Source: JANMGV01 sp037440405
GTDB lineage: Bacteria; Planctomycetota; Planctomycetia; Pirellulales; Pirellulaceae
Reading direction: 5' to 3'
NCBI GenBank assembly: GCA_037440405.1
Contig: JBBIUE010000008.1
Coordinates: forward strand, 1 to 64,000
Length of the DNA: 64,000 nucleotides
Shown here: positions 25,793-33,869 of the stretch, piece after piece
Position numbering within the stretch: the stretch's first letter is position 1
How the letters are laid out: every line of letters starts with the position of its first letter
The notes under the pieces: model-generated
Databases searched by the model: none
Seen by the model: only the letters and a program-made list of their open reading frames with translations
Told to the model about the DNA's origin: nothing
Made by a program: the position numbers and the translations under genes

Positions 25793-27427
25793 ATGGCTGA
25801 AACTCGCATTTTAGTGCTGGACCCGATCGCTCAGGAAGGCCTGGACTTGCTGGATGCCGAGCCCAGTTTTCGACATGAAACGCGACTGGGATTGAAAGGG
25901 GACGCTCTCCGGGAAGCATTGAGTGAATTCGACGGAGCGATTGTGCGATCAGGGGTGAAGATCACCGCTGACGCCCTAACCGGCAATCGACGACTGAGAG
26001 CGATCGTTCGAGCGGGTGTCGGCACAGACAACATTGACAAAAATGCCGCGACCCGTCAAGGGATCGTGGTGATGAACACGCCGGACGGCAATACGCTGAG
26101 CACAGCGGAGCACACCTTCGCCATCATGTTGGCTCAGGCTCGACAGATCGCTCCAGCTTACCAAAGCTTGCTCAACGGCGTGTGGGATCGCAAGTCGTTT
26201 ATGGGAAACCAGCTTGCCGACAAGACGCTGGGGATCGTTGGCATGGGTCGGATCGGTCGCGAAGTCGCTCATCGAGCGCTTGCCTTTCGCATGAAAGTGA
26301 TCGCATATGATCCTTTCTTCACGGACGAACAAGCATCGAAGCTGGGCGTCGAGCGGAGTCCCACTTTTCGGGATATGCTGCCTAGATTGGATTTTTTGAC
26401 CGTCCATACTCCGCTGACGCAGGAAACGACGCATGTGTTCGGATTTCCGGAATTAGAGATCGTCAAGCCGGGCATTCGACTGGTCAATTGCGCACGGGGT
26501 GGTATCTATGACGAAGCGGCAGTTGTCGAAGGTTTGAAACGAGGTATCATCGCCGGAGCCGCGTTGGATGTTTTTGAAGAGGAGCCTTGCACAAAGCATC
26601 CTCTTTTCGGGATGCCCGGCGTCGTCTGCACGCCTCATCTCGGAGCCAGTACCGAGGAAGCTCAAACTCAAGTTTCTATCGAAGGCATACAGCTGTTGAT
26701 CAACTTCTTCAAGCATGGAGAGATTCGACACGCGGTGAATGTTGCCGCGCTCGATCCCAAAACGCTCGAAGCCCTATCGGGCTACATCGATGCTTCATAT
26801 CGAATGGGATTGATGTTGGCGCAGTGGCATGGCCGCGCGATCGATTCGTGCCACTTGGTTTACCGAGGCGAAGTCGCTGATCGAGAGACCAAGTTGCTCA
26901 CGGCAGCTTTCTGTGCAGGTCTTTTGGAACGGGCGCTCAACGAAGACGTCAATATCGTCAACGCGGAAATGCTGCTGCGGGAGCGGGGTGTCGAACCGTC
27001 TGAAAGCCGTTCCTACGAACGCGGAGCTTTCAATTCAACGATCACTGCCGAAATGTCAGGGGGGGGCAAGACCTCGAAAGCTGCCGTGACTCTATTCGGC
27101 AATGCGATGCCACGTCTGATCATGATCGATGGCTTTCAATTGGAAGCCTATTTGGATGGCATCTTACTCTTGTTCACACATCGCGACGTTCCGGGGATCA
27201 TCGGACACGTGGGAACGGTGTTTGGAAAGCACCAGGTCAACATTGCACAGATGTCCGTGGGCCGTGCCAGCGCGTTGCCGGGAGGTCCAGCTATCGGCGT
27301 TCTCAATCTAGACAGCCTGCCTTCCGACGAAGCCCTCCAGGAAGTCAAATCGATAGGTCATGCCATTGAGAAGGTGCGATCGATCGTCCTGCCAGAACGC
27401 GGTTCGCTTCCCCCCTGGATGCAATAA
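25793..27427 (+). CDS. serA: D-3-phosphoglycerate dehydrogenase (ACT-domain form)
   Basis: A 544-residue SerA of the long form. The NAD-binding motif is GIVGMGRIGREVA (about residues 140-152), the catalytic set includes the Arg in NCARGGIYDE, Glu in FEEEP and His in TPHLGAST. A middle domain follows (about 315-450), then the C-terminal ACT domain (about 465-540), which in this family binds serine for feedback control. It oxidises 3-phosphoglycerate to 3-phosphohydroxypyruvate. The ATG at 25793 is chosen because MAETRILVLDPIAQEGLD is the usual start and AAGGA lies just before it; ATG 25766 would overlap serC. Confidence 0.97.
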   Translation: MAETRILVLDPIAQEGLDLLDAEPSFRHETRLGLKGDALREALSEFDGAIVRSGVKITADALTGNRRLRAIVRAGVGTDNIDKNAATRQGIVVMNTPDGNTLSTAEHTFAIMLAQARQIAPAYQSLLNGVWDRKSFMGNQLADKTLGIVGMGRIGREVAHRALAFRMKVIAYDPFFTDEQASKLGVERSPTFRDMLPRLDFLTVHTPLTQETTHVFGFPELEIVKPGIRLVNCARGGIYDEAAVVEGLKRGIIAGAALDVFEEEPCTKHPLFGMPGVVCTPHLGASTEEAQTQVSIEGIQLLINFFKHGEIRHAVNVAALDPKTLEALSGYIDASYRMGLMLAQWHGRAIDSCHLVYRGEVADRETKLLTAAFCAGLLERALNEDVNIVNAEMLLRERGVEPSESRSYERGAFNSTITAEMSGGGKTSKAAVTLFGNAMPRLIMIDGFQLEAYLDGILLLFTHRDVPGIIGHVGTVFGKHQVNIAQMSVGRASALPGGPAIGVLNLDSLPSDEALQEVKSIGHAIEKVRSIVLPERGSLPPWMQ

Positions 27428-27430
27428 GAG

Positions 27431-27868
27431 CTATTTCGGAATCTTCACGTTTGGATCGACCTCTCGAGCTCGCGAGAAGAACTGCTCGGCAGAAGACTCG
27501 TCACCTTTCTTGCGGGCGATCAGACCTCGAACGACAAGCAGTTGTGCGAGTCCACCGACACCGCCCTCCGCGACCTCGATATCGGCTTCCGCTTTGGTAA
27601 CATCGCCAAGCTGGACGTGGCACAGCGCCCTTGCGATGTAGGCTTCTGTTACCAAATCGGGATTGAGCCCTCCTCCCGAATTAATCGCAGAATCCAGCGC
27701 CGACAGCGCGTCGGCATAATTGTTCGACTCGATCAACGTGAGGGCCAATTCAAAGCCGGCTTCGGAAGTAGCAATTTGATTCGAGGGGACAGCATCGCTT
27801 CTACACCCTACGATTCCGGCCAACAACAATAAAATGCAAACGGAGACAACACTTGAAAGAAAACGCAT
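27431..27868 (-). CDS. Small TPR-like lipoprotein
   Basis: A 145-residue protein. MRFLSSVVSVCILLLLAGIV then GC forms a strong lipoprotein signal (lipobox IVGC). The body consists of about three helical-hairpin repeats of TPR type (NNYADALSALDSAINSG, AYIARALCHVQLGDVTKAEA, and GLIARKKGDESSAEQFFSRA). A GTG twelve bases upstream of the ATG is an alternative start. It converges with serA at a distance of 3 bases. A T-run terminator is not visible between the two. Function unknown; likely a membrane-attached adaptor. Confidence 0.75.
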   Translation of the reverse strand: MRFLSSVVSVCILLLLAGIVGCRSDAVPSNQIATSEAGFELALTLIESNNYADALSALDSAINSGGGLNPDLVTEAYIARALCHVQLGDVTKAEADIEVAEGGVGGLAQLLVVRGLIARKKGDESSAEQFFSRAREVDPNVKIPK

Positions 27869-27914
27869 AAACAACTGCACCTAATCAAGGAATCGGACTG
27901 AACGGTAAGTCAAC

Positions 27915-27952
27915 GAAAAAAGGCGGTCCCAGGTTCGAGTTGAGACCGCCTT
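27915..27952 (-). terminator. Rho-independent terminator of the DUF1559 gene
   Basis: On the minus strand a perfect 9-base stem AAGGCGGTC / GACCGCCTT (27944-27952 with 27920-27928) is followed directly by a T run. It lies about 60 bases after the stop of the DUF1559 gene that ends at 28011 and should end its transcription before the lipoprotein gene. Confidence 0.8.
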
Positions 27953-28010
27953 GAACTACGCAACACATGATTCTGAGTGGCGATGCCAACGATCGCCTGG
28001 AAGCGAAAGA

Positions 28011-29177
28011 TTAATTGTCGCCCGGAACAACGTCGCCAGTATCTCTTGTTCCCATGGCACGCCACACCTGAAGATCGGTGCTGTCGCTGTAGAAGCGAAC
28101 ACTACCATCACCGTAGAGCGTGTTGACGCCACCACGATGAAAGCTTCGGGCAGAAATGATCGCGTGCTCGCCGGGAGCATCGGGAATCGCGCTCCAGTTA
28201 CCACAGTCACGCGCCCGCCAGTTGGGAGTTGCGACGTGGTTATACATGGTGCTGGAATAGAAACCGAACGGCCACCCGTTCGAAAAGTCGCTGCCTTCCA
28301 GCCAACGCCCCATGGAATTGAAATTGAATGAACTCGGAGTTGGAGGAAAATTGAAGCAGTCGCGATACATTTGATCGGGATCCAACATCATGTTGACGCG
28401 ATTCGGTGAAGTTACCACCTCAGCGGGCGTCGGTGGTCGCGCTACCACGTTCATACCACTTCCTTTCGACCGTTCCGAGAAGAACGCGGTGTTGGTCAGA
28501 CCGTCATAGAACGATCGAGCTCCAAGAGCATCACCGATCGTGAAGGCTCCGTTTCCACGACAACTCAGCTCTCCAAAGAAGGCATTGTTATTGTTGTTGT
28601 TCGTTGTGTTCTCTGCGCCCGCGTAGGGAGTCGATCCACCAAAGTTGTACCGATAGTTGTTCTCAGAAACGTTGCGCGGACTCGTGTTGGGACAGGATGG
28701 GCAGAGCCACAAGCCTGCTTGGCGTCGATAGGCCTCATAGTTTGGATTGCTCGGCACGCCGTTCGTGGTCAAGCGAACCGCCGTGGGCACCGAAAAGTTG
28801 ATCAGATAGTAAGTATTCGCTTGCTCCATGAACGGAAGAAGAAACGTATGCACGGACCGAAAGCCAGTCCAATGGCCGGATCCGGGATTCTGATTCACCG
28901 TGTTGTAGTTGGTGTAACTGGCAAGTGGCGCTCCGTTAATCGACCAATCTGGAAGAAGGCGTCCGGGAGGAAAGACCTTGAAGGCCGTTTCGTAGTTCGC
29001 TAAAGCAACGCCGATTTGATGCAAATTATTTTGACAGGACATGCGGCGAGCCGCTTCACGAGCGGCTTGCACTGCAGGCAACAACAATCCTACAAGAATG
29101 CCGATGATGGCAATCACCACCAATAACTCGACCAGCGTGAAACCAACACGCTGTCGACTGCGACAAGACCGAAACAT
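28011..29177 (-). CDS. DUF1559 pilin-like protein
   Basis: A 388-residue protein with the most typical form of the family in this window: 11 lead residues, then GFTLVELLVVIAIIGILVGL, LLPAVQAAREAARRMSC, an N-rich middle with a run of Asn (NNNNN), and the C-terminal SFHRGGVNTLYGDGSVRFYS motif. It ends with GDVVPGDN, a usual family end. The ATG has a TTGGAG ribosome site at 6 bases, a hairpin in the leader (29222-29240) and its own terminator. It is a single-gene unit. Asn repeats in the linker are encoded by tandem AAC/AAT codons near 28580-28610. Confidence 0.92.
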   Translation of the reverse strand: MFRSCRSRQRVGFTLVELLVVIAIIGILVGLLLPAVQAAREAARRMSCQNNLHQIGVALANYETAFKVFPPGRLLPDWSINGAPLASYTNYNTVNQNPGSGHWTGFRSVHTFLLPFMEQANTYYLINFSVPTAVRLTTNGVPSNPNYEAYRRQAGLWLCPSCPNTSPRNVSENNYRYNFGGSTPYAGAENTTNNNNNNAFFGELSCRGNGAFTIGDALGARSFYDGLTNTAFFSERSKGSGMNVVARPPTPAEVVTSPNRVNMMLDPDQMYRDCFNFPPTPSSFNFNSMGRWLEGSDFSNGWPFGFYSSTMYNHVATPNWRARDCGNWSAIPDAPGEHAIISARSFHRGGVNTLYGDGSVRFYSDSTDLQVWRAMGTRDTGDVVPGDN

Positions 29178-29221
29178 GAATTACTCCAAAAAATGCGAAC
29201 CGAATACGACTTCAGCTATTG

Positions 29222-29240
29222 TGAGAGACACATTCTCTCA
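29222..29240 (-). promoter_or_regulatory. Leader hairpin or operator upstream of the DUF1559 gene
   Basis: TGAGAGA and TCTCTCA form a perfect 7-base inverted repeat around a 5-base loop, centred about 55 bases before the DUF1559 start at 29177. It could be a repressor site or a leader hairpin. Confidence 0.4.
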
Positions 29241-30047
29241 GAACCACAAAAAGGCACGTCCAATGCTCCAATAGCATATCAAATCTCTAATACTGTCGAT
29301 AGGAATTTTCGCTGAACAAAATTGGATTCACCGATTCTTCATTCGCAGTGAATGCCTTTGTTTCATTGCGATTTCATTTGCCATTGAGTTCGCTCAAAGG
29401 GCCTTTCAGCCGCATTGAATTATGGCTGGTCCGCAGGAAAGGGATACCGTTCACATTTTTCAGCCCACGGAACCGATGGCGGCTAGAACTGCGAGCCTTT
29501 GATTCGACCAACGGTACGAAAAATCGACTGCTTGGCTGAACCATGCGTCGTCAGAATGCATCAACTCCAATCCGAGATTCACCATGGATTACAAGTCCGC
29601 CAATCCAGGGTCGAATGGCACCTGATGTTTCCAATGGGCGTCAGCAACTGGCATTCCAAAGAGTGATTATTTAGGACAAGGTTTGTCGTTCCAAGGAAGA
29701 TCATTTTTGACGAAGCCGGAATCCGATCCGCTTCCTTTCGGAAGACCGCGACGGGAAGATTCAAGTTGAAGTCGGTTCGAATGCGTTGACTCTTCCCTCA
29801 ATGTCAATCATTCGTGAGACTGGAAAGTTCACCACTTCATTTTTCGTAGATTGAGGAACCCTGTTCTGTCCTCGACAGACTACACTAGAACCAGTCCAGA
29901 ACCTAGATCGAACCTGAAATCCTTCGAAGAGAAGGTAGAAGTGCAATGGCACGGGGTTGGACAAGGCTGGTTTTGCTCGTGATTTGTCCTCAACTTCCTC
30001 CAAGTCAACTTTCAACTTTTCTTCAGATAGACAACTGGATCGATCCC
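29241..30047. other. Intergenic region before the ELWxSDGT giant gene
   Basis: About 800 bases with no supported gene. ORFs are short, and the frame of the downstream gene is open from 29946 without a ribosome site. No terminator, palindrome or RNA motif was recognised. Confidence 0.4.
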
Positions 30048-33000
30048 ATGTTCTTACCGAGAAGTCTCACAATACGCTCAAGGTTCAAAAAGCAACTCCG
30101 AATGGAAACCTTGGAACAGCGTCAATTGCTTGCCGTCGACGTCGTCAATGCCTTTAACTTGAACTTGACCAATCCATGGGCGACCATCGAGAGCTTTACA
30201 TCCATTGGGAACAACGCCTATTTCGTTGCTAGTGAGCCCGGAGAAAGCAACATCCATCTTTGGGTGACTCAAGGCAGTCCCGAAACGACCACCAAGCTCG
30301 TTTCCCTCGGCCCGAATGACGGCCAAAACCGATGGTTTACGAATGTTCAAGGGACGCTTTACTTCCGAGGCTTTAGTGAGGCCAGAGGTCACGAGCTGTG
30401 GAAATCGAACGGTACGGTCGCCACGACGATGATGGTCAAGGACCTGACGCCCGGCCCGAGTAGCTCGACCATTTCAGACTTGAGAGAGCATCAGGGCAAG
30501 CTCTTTTTCGTCGCTAATGGCCACCTCACTCGCAGCGATGGAACCGCAGGCGGAACGTTTCGGCTGGTTGATTTGCTACCCGATATAGATGACCAGGTTC
30601 AAAACCTAACGTCGGTCAACACCGGTCTTTTCTTTACTGCGAAAGGTCCGGGGAACAGTCGTGAACTCTATCGCACGAACGGAACCGCCGTCGGAACGGC
30701 GAAGATCACTGCGGTGCCGGCTGGCAATATCGCTCATTTGACCAAGGTGGGCAATGAGTTGTTCTTCGCTCGCAACAAACTAAGTCTCTGGAAGACGTCT
30801 GATTCCGGCGCAAACACGACGATGGTCAAGGACCTATCCAACGGAGGGGGCTTTCCCTACCAACTCACGGACGTCAGCGGTACTCTGTTTTTTGCATCAG
30901 GCGAATCGCTTTGGAAAAGTGACGGAACGTCCGACGGGACGGTTGAAATCAAGATTGTTGGTGGGGACCTGGACAACTTCTTCAACTTCAATGGAACACT
31001 TTATTTCTCAGGAGGCTCTGTTCCCAACGGCAACGGTGCTGAGCCGTGGAAGAGCGATGGCACGACGACAGGCACCGTCATGATCAAAGATCTGACGCCT
31101 GGGTTTAACGAAGGTTACGCGGATAGTTCCTATCCAAGAAATTGGTTGAATCACAAGGGGAAACTTTATTTCATCGCGGCCAATGCCATTTGGAACACGA
31201 ATGGTTCCGCAGCGGGAACAATCGCCCTGGAACAGGGCTTCATGCGCAGCATGACCAGTGCAGGGGATCACTTGTTCTTGAGCTCGTCCCTTCAGTGGAA
31301 TAGTCCAGTCCGTTTGATGAAACGGAATCCAGATGTCGCACAAGCGGCAATCGAAATCATTCGCCCGGGCCCAGGTTCCGGCGACGCAAGTCCATCGGCC
31401 GTCGTCGAGTTCAATGGAGCTTTGTTTTTTGCTGGCAGTGATGGCTTCACGGGACAGGAACTATGGAAATTCGAAAACGACCAAGCGACATTGGTCAAAG
31501 ACATCTTTCCCGGTCCCAATGGTTCGTTCATTAGCGGCCTGACTTCGGTCGGAAGCAGGCTCTTCTTCAACGCTTCTGGTCCGGTTGGACAATCAGGGCT
31601 TTGGACAAGTGACGGATCAACCGCCGGCACGGTATTTCTAAAAAACGTTCGAATGGGAGCAACTCCCGGAGAGCCGTTTCTGACTCAGGTTGGCGATTTC
31701 TGGTATTTCCGCGGAGGTGATACCGAGGGTTGGGAACTATGGAAGACCGATGGTACGGTCAGCGGAACGGTTCGCGTGCGAGACATCTATCCGGGTACAA
31801 CGTACGAATACGGTTACGGCTTCTTCAAGAATTCTTCGTCTCCGAGCGGATTGGTCAATTTTCAAGGAACGCTCTATTTCGCCGCTACAGATGCTGCTGG
31901 TGGACGTGAACTGTGGAAGAGCGATGGCACGGAAAGCGGAACGGTTGTGGCCGTGGATCTCTGGCCGGGATTTGAACCATACTCAGACTACGTTTATAGC
32001 TCGGGTGTGAATGGCCTCGTTCTATTCAAAGACGCCATGTACTTTTCCGCTAGAAACGAAAACGGAAGCGGATTGTGGAGAAGCGATGGTACACCCGAGG
32101 GAACATCGCTCGTCAAAGGGCAAAGCCCCACCATGAGTTCGCCGCGAGGCATGACCATCGTAGGAAACGACTTGTTCTTCGCTGCCTACGATAGCGTTGT
32201 CGGCGAGGAACTTTGGAAGAGCGACGGGACGACGGATGGAACGCAACGTGTTCGAGATATTCGTCCAGGATCGCCAAGTTCTCAACTACAGAATATCACG
32301 AATGTTAACGGAACGGCTTTTTTCACTGCTGACGATGGAATGCATGGACGAGAGTTATGGCAGAGTGACGGCACCGCCGCCGGCACGCGCCTCGTGCGCG
32401 ACATCTATGTCGGTTCCAATCCCAACAATTCCAGGCCGTACAGCTCCGACCCAACAAATTTGACGAATCTGAATGGAGTCTTGTTCTTTTCCGCAAACAA
32501 TGGCATTCATGGACGCGAACTTTGGAGAACTCACGGGACCGCGCCGGGAGCATCGCTGGCTGCGAATATTCAACCTGGAGCTGCGAGTAGTAACCCTGCA
32601 GAATTCTCTGTGATCAACAACGTCATTTACTTTTCAGCCAACTCGCCGTTAGGCCGCGAAGTCTGGCAAGCGAGTTCTCGTGCCCCAGTTTTGAATATAC
32701 CGAGCACCGTGTTGAATTATCGCGAAGGCACGCCACCGCTTCGCTTGGCTCCCACGGGTACCTTGGCCGATGCTGACACTCCAATCCTCCGTGGCGGGAT
32801 GTTAACTGCGGAACTCTTGCGTTCCTTTCCTGGAGATAGGCTCGTTGTCCGCCCGAGTGGTAACATCACCGTGAACGGCCGGTGGGTTGAATTCCATCAG
32901 GTCATCATCGGATCGATATCGGGAGGCTCAAACGGCCAACCTCTCAGGATCGATTTGAATCACAATGCGACTTTAGCAGCCACCAATGAATTGCTTCGCT

Positions 33001-33581
33001 CTCTTGCCTACGATTCGACATCGCAAAATCCCGCAGAACAGCGACGCCGCATTAGCATTCGCTTGTTCGATGGAGAGGGAGCAGTTTCTAATGCACGAAT
33101 CGTCCCAATCGATGTGGAGCGGGTCAACAATCGCCCCACGATCTCCGATTCCAGTGGGCCCGTCGAATACCTACGTAATTCTCCGCATTCGATTCGCGTT
33201 GCTCCGAATGCGATCGTGCAGGATCCAGACAACCATCGATTTCCTGGTGGGACATTGACCATCCAAGCTTTTGGTGGCCAGCTTGCAACAAATCGCATCG
33301 AACTCAAAGGAACTCTGTTTTCGATTGGTGCTGACAACCGACTTCGGCGAAACGGTGTCGAGATCGGCAGCGTCAATGCTGAAGCTGGTATCGGCGGCAC
33401 GCCATTCGTGGTTACGTTCAATAACGAAGCGACAATCGGTTTTGTTCAGCAGCTCATACGAAACATTGGATTCCGAACGGTAGGTAGCACCTCTTCGGTC
33501 GCTCGCACCGTCCGCTTTACACTCAACGACGGTAGCGGAGGAACGAGCGTACCATTGAACCGCACTGTCAATATCACCTAG
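30048..33581 (+). CDS. Giant ELWxSDGT-repeat surface protein with LEPRxLL-type N-terminus
   Basis: A 1177-residue protein. Starting at the ATG 30048, the N-terminus reads MFLPRSLTIRSRFKKQLRME then TLEQRQLLAVD, the planctomycete LEPRxLL-type targeting segment. About residues 30-860 carry some sixteen repeats with the ELWKSDGT core (for example RELWKSDGT, EELWKSDGT, RELWQSDGT, GLWRSDGT), usually followed by GT and a strand with VKDL or VRDI and PG; such arrays probably form a beta-propeller. The last 300 residues resemble two cadherin-like/Ig modules (for example NYREGTPPLRL, and TISDSSGPVEYL). It is likely an exported adhesin or extracellular matrix protein. Some repeats are degenerate (SLWKTSDSG, QELWKFEND). 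An upstream in-frame ATG at 29946 would hide the N-terminal motif. Confidence 0.88.
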   Translation: MFLPRSLTIRSRFKKQLRMETLEQRQLLAVDVVNAFNLNLTNPWATIESFTSIGNNAYFVASEPGESNIHLWVTQGSPETTTKLVSLGPNDGQNRWFTNVQGTLYFRGFSEARGHELWKSNGTVATTMMVKDLTPGPSSSTISDLREHQGKLFFVANGHLTRSDGTAGGTFRLVDLLPDIDDQVQNLTSVNTGLFFTAKGPGNSRELYRTNGTAVGTAKITAVPAGNIAHLTKVGNELFFARNKLSLWKTSDSGANTTMVKDLSNGGGFPYQLTDVSGTLFFASGESLWKSDGTSDGTVEIKIVGGDLDNFFNFNGTLYFSGGSVPNGNGAEPWKSDGTTTGTVMIKDLTPGFNEGYADSSYPRNWLNHKGKLYFIAANAIWNTNGSAAGTIALEQGFMRSMTSAGDHLFLSSSLQWNSPVRLMKRNPDVAQAAIEIIRPGPGSGDASPSAVVEFNGALFFAGSDGFTGQELWKFENDQATLVKDIFPGPNGSFISGLTSVGSRLFFNASGPVGQSGLWTSDGSTAGTVFLKNVRMGATPGEPFLTQVGDFWYFRGGDTEGWELWKTDGTVSGTVRVRDIYPGTTYEYGYGFFKNSSSPSGLVNFQGTLYFAATDAAGGRELWKSDGTESGTVVAVDLWPGFEPYSDYVYSSGVNGLVLFKDAMYFSARNENGSGLWRSDGTPEGTSLVKGQSPTMSSPRGMTIVGNDLFFAAYDSVVGEELWKSDGTTDGTQRVRDIRPGSPSSQLQNITNVNGTAFFTADDGMHGRELWQSDGTAAGTRLVRDIYVGSNPNNSRPYSSDPTNLTNLNGVLFFSANNGIHGRELWRTHGTAPGASLAANIQPGAASSNPAEFSVINNVIYFSANSPLGREVWQASSRAPVLNIPSTVLNYREGTPPLRLAPTGTLADADTPILRGGMLTAELLRSFPGDRLVVRPSGNITVNGRWVEFHQVIIGSISGGSNGQPLRIDLNHNATLAATNELLRSLAYDSTSQNPAEQRRRISIRLFDGEGAVSNARIVPIDVERVNNRPTISDSSGPVEYLRNSPHSIRVAPNAIVQDPDNHRFPGGTLTIQAFGGQLATNRIELKGTLFSIGADNRLRRNGVEIGSVNAEAGIGGTPFVVTFNNEATIGFVQQLIRNIGFRTVGSTSSVARTVRFTLNDGSGGTSVPLNRTVNIT

Positions 33582-33711
33582 TGAACTTCCAAGGAACTTG
33601 AGGACTTCAAATCCAGTTTGCCTTTGGTATAATCGGTCGCGAAGTTGATTGGCTTCCACGCTTTCCATGCGTGTTTTTGCTTGCAGCAACCAAATGCCTA
33701 AAGGCATCTTC

Positions 33712-33785
33712 GCACCCGTGGCGCAATTGGATAGCGCATCGGTCTTCGGAACCGAGGGTTGCAGGTTCGAATCCTGCCGGGTGTA
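33712..33785 (+). tRNA. tRNA-Arg (anticodon TCG)
   Basis: A complete 74-base cloverleaf. The 7-base acceptor stem GCACCCG pairs with CGGGTGT (one G-U at the first pair), the D arm is GCGC/GCGC, the anticodon stem TCGGT/ACCGA holds the loop CTTCGGA with anticodon TCG, a 5-base variable loop GGGTT follows, and the T arm is GCAGG-TTCGAAT-CCTGC. The discriminator is A; no CCA is encoded. It lies 130 bases after the giant ELWxSDGT gene. Confidence 0.96.
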
Positions 33786-33869
33786 CTTTCCTTTTCAATG
33801 AATGAATCGTTGGACGAGATGCCATTGCCGCCGTTGCAAAGGGCGGGCTAGTACCGGTTGCTGGTTGAA

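Noticed and set aside
29946..30047. Longer start for the ELWxSDGT protein
   Set aside because: The extra 34 residues have no ribosome site and would bury the LEPRxLL-type segment that belongs at the N-terminus.
33607..33825. Minus-strand ORF with the text AGFEPATLGSEDRCAIQL
   Set aside because: This is the well-known false ORF that arises antisense to a tRNA gene (here tRNA-Arg); it has no coding support.
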